Positions 1 through 6,581 of a stretch of 11,759 nt of DNA are shown one piece after another. The notes under the pieces were generated by a model. That model saw only the letters and a list, made by a program, of their open reading frames with translations. It was not told where the DNA came from and did no database searches. Both the position numbers and the translations under genes were made by a program. The stretch lies in assembly GCA_018381425.1 (NCBI GenBank), contig JAGZRY010000032.1:1-11759 (forward strand). The letters are read 5' to 3'. The first letter of the stretch is position 1. The number at the start of each line of letters is the position of its first letter. Source of the stretch: Haemophilus parainfluenzae. GTDB taxonomy: Bacteria > Pseudomonadota > Gammaproteobacteria > Enterobacterales > Pasteurellaceae.

Positions 1-138
1 GTTATCGTATTCAAACGCTCTATGGCGGTAGGTTACGCAGGCGTTCAAAACCCATTATTCTTCAAAGAAAACACTCAAATGCTCTTTGGTGATGCAAAAG
101 AACGTGTTGATGACATTCTTACTGCATTAAATAAATAA
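1..138 (+). CDS. pntB: NAD(P) transhydrogenase subunit beta, C-terminal end (partial)
   Basis: Only the last 45 codons are present; the gene begins before the window. The tail reads [18 protein letters not shown], followed by [18 protein letters not shown], which matches the C-terminus of E. coli PntB almost residue for residue as I remember it. PntB is the inner-membrane beta subunit of the proton-translocating transhydrogenase; it carries the NADP(H)-binding domain III, to which this tail belongs. With PntA it couples hydride transfer between NADH and NADP+ to proton movement. The stop at 136-138 is followed 22 bases later by an intrinsic terminator, so pntB appears to be the last gene of its transcript. 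Confidence 0.93.
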   Translation, partial: VIVFKRSMAVGYAGVQNPLFFKENTQMLFGDAKERVDDILTALNK

Positions 139-160
139 GCAAAAAACTGAAGTAAAACTG

Positions 161-194
161 ACCGCACTTTGAGAGATTAAAGTGCGGTTTTTTT
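161..194 (+). terminator. Intrinsic terminator of pntB made from two facing uptake words
   Basis: A perfect 10-bp stem, ACCGCACTTT at 161-170 with AAAGTGCGGT at 179-188, has an 8-base loop and runs into a T tract at 188-194. Each arm contains one exact DNA uptake word in opposite orientation. Confidence 0.9.
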
Positions 195-287
195 ATATGT
201 TTTTTAGTGCTTATATGATTAAATAACCGAACTTTAAGAAGTGATACACTAACTTCCCAAAATCAAAATAGGCGAGGAAACGATAAG

Positions 288-644
288 ATGAGATTTACAT
301 TAGCATTATTATCTCTAACTTTGTTTGGTTGTTCTTTTGGCGGATTTCAGCCTCCACCACCACATGATCATTGGCGTTTGCATAATTCTAGGGTTTTATT
401 TCCTAACTCAGATCCTCAAGGACGTATTAATTTTCTTGACAGAAGAAAAAAAGACATGTCGGATTGTGGTATGGATTTTGTGACAGGTGAAAGTGTTAAT
501 CCAGAAGTGAATCTTTGTTTAGAGAAAAAAGGTTGGTATCTTGAAGGTGGTCCAGTTTGTGAAGAAAGATTAATGTGGGATAGCCCAATATGTATCCAAT
601 GGCGAAAAAAACACAGCAAACCTGATGCTAAGCCTTGGGGGTAA
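288..644 (+). CDS. Small secreted lipoprotein, function unknown
   Basis: This 118-residue protein is not one I recognise by name. It starts with a short lipoprotein signal peptide: MR, a hydrophobic stretch at residues 3-13, and a lipobox L12-F13-G14-C15. Cleavage before C15 and lipidation are expected. Residue +2 is Ser, which by the E. coli rule favours outer-membrane sorting. The mature part opens with a proline-rich stretch (PPPPH, 22-26) and carries four further cysteines, C60, C77, C91 and C102, enough for two periplasmic disulfides. It is basic near the C-terminus (WRKKHSKP). The start is supported by a GAGGA ribosome site at 274-278, nine bases before ATG. It stands alone between two terminators, so it is probably monocistronic. 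Nothing in the neighbourhood indicates a role. Confidence 0.8.
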   Translation: MRFTLALLSLTLFGCSFGGFQPPPPHDHWRLHNSRVLFPNSDPQGRINFLDRRKKDMSDCGMDFVTGESVNPEVNLCLEKKGWYLEGGPVCEERLMWDSPICIQWRKKHSKPDAKPWG

Positions 645-685
645 GTATTAGGTATCACAACTTTCGTTTATTTCTATTAAACAAA

Positions 686-718
686 AGTGCGGTCAATTTG
701 ATTTGACCGCACTCTTTT
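686..718. terminator. Bidirectional terminator between the lipoprotein gene and yedF
   Basis: An 11-bp perfect stem, AGTGCGGTCAA at 686-696 with TTGACCGCACT at 703-713, has a 6-base loop. T residues at 715-718 serve the plus strand, and A residues at 683-686 give a short U run on the minus strand. The left arm lies in an exact uptake word (685-693); the right arm has a one-base variant (ACCGCACTC). It lies between convergent genes and can end both. Confidence 0.85.
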
Positions 719-721
719 ACG

Positions 722-991
722 TTAACGTTGAATCAAATAGCGTAATTTGGTGCCATCTTGTTCTACGCTTAATAGCGTGTAACCGTGGTTTTTGGTATCA
801 ACAGGAATGTTGTTGATAGATTGAGCACAGTCACTTAATAGCTCTAAAATTTCGCCTTTCTGTAATTGGGGCATGGTTTCGAGCATCACAATTGCTGGAT
901 ACGGGCAAGGTTCACCTAATGTATCTAACGTGTAATCTGGGGTGATGTCTTTTGGATCTTTATCTAATTTTTGAACAACGGTAAATGCCAT
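722..991 (-). CDS. yedF: TusA-like sulfurtransferase/carrier YedF
   Basis: This 89-residue protein is a TusA/SirA-like carrier of the YedF branch. The family signature is present: LDTLGEPCPYPAIV, with the CPxP cysteine at C29, which in this family carries a persulfide (or possibly a perselenide). The match to E. coli YedF is strong from PDY (18-20) to the end, including SDCAQSINNIP and NHGYTLL. About a dozen extra residues precede that homology. The start is fixed by an AGGA site (999-1002) seven bases upstream. It is the second gene of a pair with yedE, 40 bases behind it, as in other genomes where the carrier accompanies the transporter. The likely role is to receive sulfur or selenium from YedE in the cytoplasm; the true substrate is not established from sequence. 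Confidence 0.92.
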   Translation of the reverse strand: MAFTVVQKLDKDPKDITPDYTLDTLGEPCPYPAIVMLETMPQLQKGEILELLSDCAQSINNIPVDTKNHGYTLLSVEQDGTKLRYLIQR

Positions 992-1031
992 AATAATGTC
1001 CTATTTTTTGAATGAATTCGTTAATATTTAA

Positions 1032-2255
1032 TTAGCAACCACAAGCTTGTGGATTTGTTGCCGCAATTTTTGCTTTAGCCTTTTTCAAGAAGTGATGTTC
1101 CCACCAAACGACAGCGATTAAGCAAAGAATAAGCAAGCCATAATTCACTAATAAACCGCCAACAGGGCCAAAGGATTTTAATAAGTTAAGTTTTTCGTAA
1201 TCTAACGCAAGTACAGGGGCAAGATCGTCCCATGCATAGGCTAAATAAGTTGAACCGATAACATTGCCTAAGCCCACCCACATAAAGTGAACTTGACCTT
1301 CCATTGAGCGATACATCCAACCGGTTTCACATCCACCCGCTAACACAATACCGAAACCGAATAATAAACCACCGATAATGGCATTTGGGCCTGCCCACAT
1401 GATTTTGGGTGGCACACCTAATTGAATGTAGCTGAATACGCCAAGTGTACCTACGATAATACCGAAGATAATCGCTTTTGCCATATAAGCACGGCCCGTT
1501 ACCCATAAATCACGGAAAGCAGAAGTAAAGCAGATTTGAGCACGTTCAATTAATAAGCCAAATGCTAAACCACAAAGCATTGCAAAACCGAGTTTGACGG
1601 AGTTTGTCATCACATAAAGGGAAGCGATAAGATAGGCAAAAAAGATAACCATACCAATCCAGAAACGACGATTAGCTTGTTTCGGGTCAGTTTCTTGTAA
1701 TTTTGCTGCGCCTTTTTTCAATTCTAATTTCACGCGGAACATCGGAAGTAAGGTGACTTTTACTCCTGCATAAGTACCTACAGCAGTCGCAATGGTAAAG
1801 AACCAAGCGTGAACAGAAAATTGTGGGATACCAGTAAAGAGGGAAGCAAGGTTACAGCCCATCGCTAAACGTGCACCGAAACCGGCTAATGCACCACCAA
1901 TAAGGGCTTGAACAATACGACGTTTGTGTGGTTGATTACGCCATTTTACGTTGTTTGCCCAAAGTGCGGCAGAAATACACCCCGCGAACATACCTAAAAT
2001 CATCACGCCATCAATACGGGTGAAGATCGTGCCTTGCATGCCGATAATTTTATAATAGCTCCAGTCGGACACATCGACGCCTAGCGCTTGCAAAGCATGA
2101 CCGCCCCAACGGGTAAATTCCCCAGTAACTGCCCAATAAGTGCCCGTTACCCCAAAGTAATAAGCTGAAATAAGCCCCGCAGCAATAACTGCCGCGACAG
2201 GATTCCAGTATTTGATCAGATAATTTTGTTTAAATTGCTGCAAAATCTCTTTCAT
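1032..2255 (-). CDS. yedE: YedE/YeeE-family inner-membrane transporter (sulfur or selenium species)
   Basis: A 407-residue polytopic protein with about ten membrane segments and the YeeE/YedE signatures: GFGARLAMGCN (125-135, C134), ERAQICFTSAFRD (around C242) and LAGGCETG (305-312, C309). These cysteines line the transport path in the thiosulfate transporter YeeE/TsuA. The match to E. coli YedE is near full length. YedE is linked to selenium metabolism and to formate dehydrogenase activity (YedE/FdhT family), so the substrate could be a sulfur or a selenium compound. The frame is open upstream to 2393, but MKEILQQFK at 2255 aligns with the E. coli start and has AAGGA at 2267-2271, so I chose it. 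The protein ends in ACGC, a Cys-Gly-Cys tail that E. coli YedE lacks. It is co-transcribed with yedF. Confidence 0.92.
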   Translation of the reverse strand: MKEILQQFKQNYLIKYWNPVAAVIAAGLISAYYFGVTGTYWAVTGEFTRWGGHALQALGVDVSDWSYYKIIGMQGTIFTRIDGVMILGMFAGCISAALWANNVKWRNQPHKRRIVQALIGGALAGFGARLAMGCNLASLFTGIPQFSVHAWFFTIATAVGTYAGVKVTLLPMFRVKLELKKGAAKLQETDPKQANRRFWIGMVIFFAYLIASLYVMTNSVKLGFAMLCGLAFGLLIERAQICFTSAFRDLWVTGRAYMAKAIIFGIIVGTLGVFSYIQLGVPPKIMWAGPNAIIGGLLFGFGIVLAGGCETGWMYRSMEGQVHFMWVGLGNVIGSTYLAYAWDDLAPVLALDYEKLNLLKSFGPVGGLLVNYGLLILCLIAVVWWEHHFLKKAKAKIAATNPQACGC

Positions 2256-2291
2256 GAGTGAATAAATCCTTAAATTGAAATGATGATTTGC

Positions 2292-2300
2292 AAGTGCGGT
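2292..2300 (+). repeat. Uptake word in the yedE leader
   Basis: An exact AAGTGCGGT lies between the candidate yedE promoter and its ribosome binding site. It sits inside the rejected upstream extension of the yedE reading frame, which supports treating that stretch as non-coding leader. Confidence 0.85.
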
Positions 2301-2383
2301 ATAAAATGAAGAGATTTTTGAAGTGTCTGCCATTTTCCTATACACAAAACTTGCGATATAAGACAAATGAATTGTCGAGCGAA

Positions 2384-2411
2384 ATAATAGCATTTGTTTT
2401 TTGTTAATGCA
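2384..2411 (-). promoter_or_regulatory. Candidate yedE promoter (weak)
   Basis: Read on the minus strand, TATTAT (2389-2384) is preceded by TGC, an extended -10, and lies 16 bases after TGCATT (2411-2406) as a poor -35. The expected transcript start is near 2377, about 120 bases before the chosen yedE ATG. Other AT-rich hexamers exist in this gap, so the assignment is tentative. Confidence 0.3.
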
Positions 2412-2446
2412 CGAGGGGAGGGATAATTATTTGTGGGTAATTTAGG

Positions 2447-2475
2447 ATTTAGACAGACTTACTGTCTGTCTAAAT
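2447..2475. repeat. Perfect 12-bp inverted repeat, possible operator
   Basis: ATTTAGACAGAC at 2447-2458 and its exact reverse complement at 2464-2475 flank a 5-base spacer (TTACT). It begins 13 bases past the moeB stop and lies upstream of the candidate yedE promoter. No U tract follows on either strand, so it is not a standard intrinsic terminator. The symmetric TAGAC..GTCTA core resembles binding sites of dimeric repressors such as TetR-family proteins, but no regulator gene is in the window. Confidence 0.75.
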
Positions 2476-2488
2476 ATTGATAGAAAAG

Positions 2489-3211
2489 TTAAACAGGCAA
2501 TTTCATTTCTCGTACACGCATGGTTAATCCATCGATTAACAATAAGCGTCCACATAAATTTGAACCGATTTTTAACCGCACTTTGATGGCTTCTAAGGCT
2601 TGAATAGAGCCAACAATCCCCACGATTGGCGCCAGTACGCCAGCTTCTACACAGCTTAAAACGTTTTGTCCAAAGAGTTGGCTAAGTTGGCGATAGGTTG
2701 GGGTATTGGGTTCATAAGTAAAGACGGAAACCTGTCCTTCTAAACGGATCGCAGCACCAGAAACAAGCGGGATCTTCGCTTGTTCGCACCCACGATCGAG
2801 CGCGTTACGAATATCCACGTTATCGGTACAATCTAATATCACATCAAAGTGCGGTATGATTTCCGCGAGTTTTTCTTCGGAAAGTTGTGCATTGATGGTT
2901 TCAATTTCGACGTGAGGATTAATCTGTTGTAACGCGATTTTTGCCGATTCCACTTTAGGCATATTTAATCGGCTATCAGTATGCAACACTTGACGTTGCA
3001 AATTGGAAAGCGATACGGTGTCAAAATCCAACAAGGTTAAATGACCCACGCCAGCCGCTGCAAGATATTGACTTGCCGCACAGCCTAAACCGCCCAGACC
3101 GACAATTAACATTCGGCTGTCTTTCAGCTTTTCTTGACCGTCAAAATCAACCGCTTTTAAGATAATTTGGCGGTTATAGCGCAGTTCTTCTTCGTAGCTT
3201 AATTCAGCCAT
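2489..3211 (-). CDS. moeB: Molybdopterin-synthase adenylyltransferase MoeB
   Basis: A 240-residue E1-like enzyme that adenylates the C-terminal glycine of MoaD so that sulfur can be loaded for molybdopterin synthesis. It aligns with E. coli MoeB without gaps over most of its length. The nucleotide-binding GLGGLG is at 38-43, followed by LDFD (D62, D64), the SNLQRQ segment (R73, Q74), K86, and the DCTDN loop with D130. C187 in SCVEAG is kept. Unlike E. coli MoeB, the structural zinc cysteines are gone: positions 172 and 175 are Thr and Gln, and the C-terminal tail with the second CxxC pair is absent. The start shares its A with the moeA stop (TAATG), so the pair is translationally coupled. A ThiF or HesA assignment is less likely given the moeA partner and close MoeB match. 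Confidence 0.95.
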   Translation of the reverse strand: MAELSYEEELRYNRQIILKAVDFDGQEKLKDSRMLIVGLGGLGCAASQYLAAAGVGHLTLLDFDTVSLSNLQRQVLHTDSRLNMPKVESAKIALQQINPHVEIETINAQLSEEKLAEIIPHFDVILDCTDNVDIRNALDRGCEQAKIPLVSGAAIRLEGQVSVFTYEPNTPTYRQLSQLFGQNVLSCVEAGVLAPIVGIVGSIQALEAIKVRLKIGSNLCGRLLLIDGLTMRVREMKLPV

Positions 3212-4428
3212 TATTGCCCCAATAGGTGATTAAACGGTTCAATGGTGACGATTTCGCCTGCAGTCACATTGCCGCGATCTTTTTCAAGACGAATAAAGCA
3301 GTTACTTTTCACAAAGGAACTGAATAAATGCGAGCCTTGGAAACCCACTGGTTGCACTTCAAGTTGACCATTTTCATTGATTTGATAGAAACCACGTTGG
3401 AAATCTAAACGTCCCGGTGCTTTTTTCAAATTGGTTTGGGCAATCGCTTGAAAGTGCGGTTGTTTTTTCGGGTGTTTTTTACCGCTTAATTTAGCAATAG
3501 CCGGTTGAACTAATTGATAGAATGTCACTAATGCAGAAACGGGATTGCCGGGTAAACCGCAGAACCAAGCATTTTCTAATTTACCGAAAGCAAATGGCTT
3601 GCCGGGTTTCATTGCAATTTTCCAGAAATTCACTTGGCCCACTTTTTCTAACACGGTTTTCGTAAAGTCAGCTTCACCCACCGAAACACCACCACTCGTG
3701 ATGACAAGATCTGCCTGAGCTTGTGCTTTCACAAAAGCCGCTTCAAATTCTGCTTGGTTATCCGGCAGAATACCGAAGTCGAGCACGTCACAATTTAATT
3801 TTTCTAGCATTAATTTCACGGTGAAACGGTTGGTATCGTAGATTTGTCCCGCTTCTAATGGTTTGCCAACAGGCACTAATTCATCACCCGTTGAAAGCAC
3901 TGCCACTTTTAATCGTGGGTAAGCTTTCACTTCAGCGATGCCTAATGATGCAAGTAAAGGCAAAGAAACGGCATTTAACTCATCCCCTTGATGTAATACC
4001 ACATCACCTTTTTTCACATCTTCACCAATGCGGCGAATATTTTGATTGGCTTTAGGCAAGGCAGAAAAGGTAACAGAACCATCTTCATTGACGGTGACAT
4101 CTTCTTGCATAACCACCGCATCGGCACCTTCAGGAATCATCGCACCCGTCATAATTCTGACCGCACTTTGTGCTACCCATTCCCCTTGAAACGGATTACC
4201 CGCAAAGGATTTTCCTGCGACAGAAAGTGTCATGGATTGCTGTAAATCGGCTAAACGAACCGCATAGCCATCCATCGCGGAGTTATCAAAAGAAGGCACG
4301 TTAATCGGAGAAATCACATCTTCCGCACAGACACGATCTGCGGCTTCAGTTAAAGCCAGTGTTTCAGTTTTTGTTGGGAAGGGAAGTTGGTTGAGCATTT
4401 GCGCCAAGGCATCTTCAAGTGGCAACAT
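3211..4428 (-). CDS. moeA: Molybdopterin molybdenumtransferase MoeA
   Basis: A 405-residue cytoplasmic enzyme that inserts molybdate into adenylylated molybdopterin, the last common step of molybdenum cofactor synthesis. Visible family motifs are DNSAMDGYAV at 48-57 (D53 equivalent to the E. coli catalytic Asp), IMTGAMIPEGADAV at 92-105, the MogA-like domain with STGDEL (179-184) and GGVSVGEADF (246-255), then KPGKP (274-278) and LPGNP (292-296), and a C-terminal beta domain. The length is close to E. coli MoeA (411). The frame stays open upstream to 4485, but ATG at 4428 has AAAGGA at 4435-4440 with six bases of spacing and aligns with the family start. It leads the moeA-moeB operon and diverges from folE. 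Confidence 0.95.
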   Translation of the reverse strand: MLPLEDALAQMLNQLPFPTKTETLALTEAADRVCAEDVISPINVPSFDNSAMDGYAVRLADLQQSMTLSVAGKSFAGNPFQGEWVAQSAVRIMTGAMIPEGADAVVMQEDVTVNEDGSVTFSALPKANQNIRRIGEDVKKGDVVLHQGDELNAVSLPLLASLGIAEVKAYPRLKVAVLSTGDELVPVGKPLEAGQIYDTNRFTVKLMLEKLNCDVLDFGILPDNQAEFEAAFVKAQAQADLVITSGGVSVGEADFTKTVLEKVGQVNFWKIAMKPGKPFAFGKLENAWFCGLPGNPVSALVTFYQLVQPAIAKLSGKKHPKKQPHFQAIAQTNLKKAPGRLDFQRGFYQINENGQLEVQPVGFQGSHLFSSFVKSNCFIRLEKDRGNVTAGEIVTIEPFNHLLGQ

Positions 4429-4464
4429 AATCAATCCTTTGGGTTGAGCGAAATAAAAGTGGAT

Positions 4465-4488
4465 ATATTGTAGCCCGAAATACAATAT
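4465..4488 (-). promoter_or_regulatory. moeA promoter region with an 8-8-8 inverted repeat
   Basis: ATATTGTA (4465-4472), 8 bases, then TACAATAT (4481-4488) form a perfect inverted repeat 37 bases before moeA. On the minus strand, TACAAT at 4472-4467 is a reasonable -10 in GGGCTACAAT; the -35 is weak (TTCCTT at 17 bases). A bound regulator here would cover the -10. The half sites do not clearly match the FNR or ModE consensus. Confidence 0.4.
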
Positions 4489-4523
4489 GAAGGAAATTAA
4501 TAAATTAGGGTGATTTTTCGCAT

Positions 4524-4552
4524 TTTACGAATAATTCATCTTTTGCTAAAAT
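4524..4552 (+). promoter_or_regulatory. Predicted folE promoter
   Basis: TTTACG (4524-4529) lies 17 bases before TAAAAT (4547-4552), which is preceded by TGC as an extended -10. The predicted start near 4559 leaves a leader of about 25 bases. The folE ribosome site is GGA at 4575-4577. Confidence 0.55.
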
Positions 4553-4583
4553 GACACATTATTTTTTTATAAATGGAAAGTGA

Positions 4584-5240
4584 ATGAACGCGATTTCACC
4601 TGATGCGGAAAGTGTCCGCCGAGCCTTGGTAGCCAAAGGCATCGAAACACCAATGATTGATCCGACTCAATGTAAAGATGAGCGCCGTGCGGCGATTGCT
4701 TCGCATATGCGTGAAGTGATGAAATTGATTGGGTTAGATCTACGTGATGATAGCCTAGAAGAAACACCAAATCGCTTAGCCAAAATGTTTATTGATGAAA
4801 TTTTCAGTGGAATGGATTATGCCAATTTCCCGAAAATGACGAAAATCAAAAACCAAATGAAAGTGAGCGAAATGGTGCAAGTGAATGACATCACATTGAC
4901 CAGTACTTGCGAACATCATTTTGTGACGATTGATGGTAATGTCGCCGTCGCATATTACCCGAAAGATTGGGTGATTGGCTTGTCTAAAATCAATCGCATT
5001 GTGGCGTTTTTTGCGCAACGCCCACAAGTACAAGAGCGTTTAACTGAACAGCTTTTAACGGCATTTCAAACCATTTTAGAAACCGATGATGTGGCAGTTT
5101 ATGTGAAAGCGACACATTTCTGTGTGAAAGCTCGCGGAGTAAAAGATACCCATAGTTATACCGTGACATCAGCCTATGGCGGAGTCTTTTTAGAAGATCG
5201 CGAAACCCGCAAAGAATTTTTATCTTCTATTCAGAAGTAA
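4584..5240 (+). CDS. folE: GTP cyclohydrolase I
   Basis: A 218-residue enzyme that converts GTP to 7,8-dihydroneopterin triphosphate and formate, the first step of folate (pterin) synthesis. It works as a cytoplasmic decamer. The zinc ligands are visible as C109 and H112 in STCEHHFV and C180 in HFCVKARG, equivalent to E. coli C110, H113 and C181. The family signatures [10 protein letters not shown] (131-140) and [13 protein letters not shown] (142-154) are intact, and the length matches E. coli FolE (222). It has its own predicted promoter and terminator, so it is probably transcribed alone, diverging from moeA and converging on aroA. Confidence 0.96.
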   Translation: MNAISPDAESVRRALVAKGIETPMIDPTQCKDERRAAIASHMREVMKLIGLDLRDDSLEETPNRLAKMFIDEIFSGMDYANFPKMTKIKNQMKVSEMVQVNDITLTSTCEHHFVTIDGNVAVAYYPKDWVIGLSKINRIVAFFAQRPQVQERLTEQLLTAFQTILETDDVAVYVKATHFCVKARGVKDTHSYTVTSAYGGVFLEDRETRKEFLSSIQK

Positions 5241-5246
5241 TGAGCA

Positions 5247-5274
5247 AAAGCACCGAATATTCGGTGCTTTTTTT
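5247..5274. terminator. Bidirectional terminator between folE and aroA
   Basis: A fully palindromic 24-base segment (5247-5270) folds as a GC-containing stem, AAAGCACCGAA against TTCGGTGCTTT, and runs into T at 5268-5274. On the minus strand the leading AAAA at 5246-5249 gives a short U run. It starts six bases after the folE stop and lies eight bases past the aroA stop. Confidence 0.9.
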
Positions 5275-5282
5275 ATGTATTT

Positions 5283-6581
5283 TTAGCTTCGAACACTTAA
5301 TTTCTCAAATTCATCGAAGAATGTTGGGAAGGTTTTAGCCGTACATTTTGGATCTAAAATCGTGACGGGGGTATCTGATAAAGCAATCAACGCAAAGCAC
5401 ATTGCCATACGGTGATCGTTATAGGTCTCAATTTCGGCATGTTTAAATTGAGAAATGGCAAGCGGTTGAATGCGAATAAAATCCTCACCTTCTTCAACTT
5501 CCGCACCGACTTTTCGTAACTCAGCAGCCATTGCAGTAAGGCGATCAGTTTCTTTCACTCGCCAGTTATAAATATTGCGAATAACGGTTTCACCCTTGGC
5601 AAATAAGGCAGTTGTGGCAATCGTCATGGCCGCATCAGGAATGTGGTTCATGTCCATATCAATGCCATGGAGCTCAGCTTGTTCCGCTTGAATAAAATCT
5701 TCACCCCAAGTGATTTTTGCACCCATTTTTTCTAGCACATCGGCAAATAGGCGGTCGCCTTGAATGGAATGTTTGCCAATTCCTGTCACTTTTACATTGC
5801 CTTTAATCGCGGCGGCGGCAAGGAAATAAGAGGCAGATGAAGCATCACCTTCCACCATATATTTACCAGGTGACAAATAGGACTGGTTACCTTTCACTTT
5901 AAACACTTGATAATGTTGATTTTCAACCGAAACACCAAAATCTTTCATCATCGCGAGAGTGATATCAATATAAGGTTTTGAAACTAAATCACCCACAATA
6001 TGGATATCTAAATCGCCTTCAGCAAGCGGTGCTGCCATTAAAAGTGCGGTCAAAAATTGAGAAGAAATTGAGCCATCAATTTTAACCACGCCACCTTTAA
6101 TCCCTTGATTGCGAATCGCAACTGGTGGGTAACCGTCATTTTCTAAATAACGAACATTGGCACCTGCTTGAAGAAGCGCATCCACCAAATGTTTGATTGG
6201 ACGCTCTTTCATACGTGGCTCACCAGTCAAAATAACTTCGCCTTCCGTTTCGCCTTTTAAACAAAGTGCAGCCGTTAAAGGGCGCATGGCAGTGCCTGCA
6301 TTGCCTAGGAACAGTGATAAGCCATTTTCAACCTGAAATGCGTCACCTAAGCCTTCAACTTCACAGCAAGTTTTATCTTCAGACAGCTGGTAATTCACAC
6401 CTAAAGCTTTAAGAGCGTTTAGCATATGACGAATGTCATCACTGTCTAACAAGTTAGTGACCGTTGTGGTGCCTTTAGCTAATGCTGCTAATAATAATGC
6501 ACGGTTTGATAAACTTTTCGAACCCGGTAAGTTGATTTCACCTTCAATACGAGAAATCGGCTCTAAGGTGATTGCTTTCAT
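5283..6581 (-). CDS. aroA: 3-phosphoshikimate 1-carboxyvinyltransferase (EPSP synthase)
   Basis: A 432-residue cytoplasmic enzyme of the shikimate pathway; it joins phosphoenolpyruvate to shikimate-3-phosphate. Active-site landmarks are [20 protein letters not shown] (18-37, with K22, S23 and R27), NAGTAMRP (94-101, G96 and R100), GEPRMKERP (120-128), [14 protein letters not shown] (169-182), the D316 loop IPDAAMT, RVKETDR (341-347) and YNDHRMAM (387-394). G96, T97 and P101 are the ordinary class I residues, so no glyphosate-tolerant variant is indicated. It closely resembles H. influenzae AroA as remembered, at full length. Its ATG shares one base with the purU stop (TAATG), so the two are coupled in one transcript. 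An uptake word lies within it at 6042-6050. Confidence 0.97.
   Translation of the reverse strand: MKAITLEPISRIEGEINLPGSKSLSNRALLLAALAKGTTTVTNLLDSDDIRHMLNALKALGVNYQLSEDKTCCEVEGLGDAFQVENGLSLFLGNAGTAMRPLTAALCLKGETEGEVILTGEPRMKERPIKHLVDALLQAGANVRYLENDGYPPVAIRNQGIKGGVVKIDGSISSQFLTALLMAAPLAEGDLDIHIVGDLVSKPYIDITLAMMKDFGVSVENQHYQVFKVKGNQSYLSPGKYMVEGDASSASYFLAAAAIKGNVKVTGIGKHSIQGDRLFADVLEKMGAKITWGEDFIQAEQAELHGIDMDMNHIPDAAMTIATTALFAKGETVIRNIYNWRVKETDRLTAMAAELRKVGAEVEEGEDFIRIQPLAISQFKHAEIETYNDHRMAMCFALIALSDTPVTILDPKCTAKTFPTFFDEFEKLSVRS

Noticed and set aside
2256..2393. 46-residue N-terminal extension of YedE in the same open frame
   Set aside because: The extension has no resemblance to the family, contains an uptake word and leader-like sequence, and the ATG at 2255 has AAGGA and aligns with the E. 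coli YedE start.
2447..2475. Inverted repeat as the intrinsic terminator of moeB
   Set aside because: No U tract follows the stem on the moeB strand (it continues CCTAAATTACCC) and only four of twelve pairs are G-C.
3858..4245. Two short open frames on the plus strand opposite moeA
   Set aside because: They lie wholly antisense to a well-conserved gene, lack ribosome sites and look like no known protein.
4429..4485. 19-residue N-terminal extension of MoeA
   Set aside because: ATG at 4428 has a good ribosome site (AAAGGA, six bases away) and matches the family start; the extension overlaps the likely promoter and inverted repeat.
4567..5033. Open frames on the minus strand opposite folE
   Set aside because: They are antisense to conserved FolE coding sequence and have no supporting start signals.
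5283..6581. Glyphosate-tolerant (class II) EPSP synthase
   Set aside because: The active-site segment NAGTAMRP with G96, T97 and P101 is the ordinary class I form.
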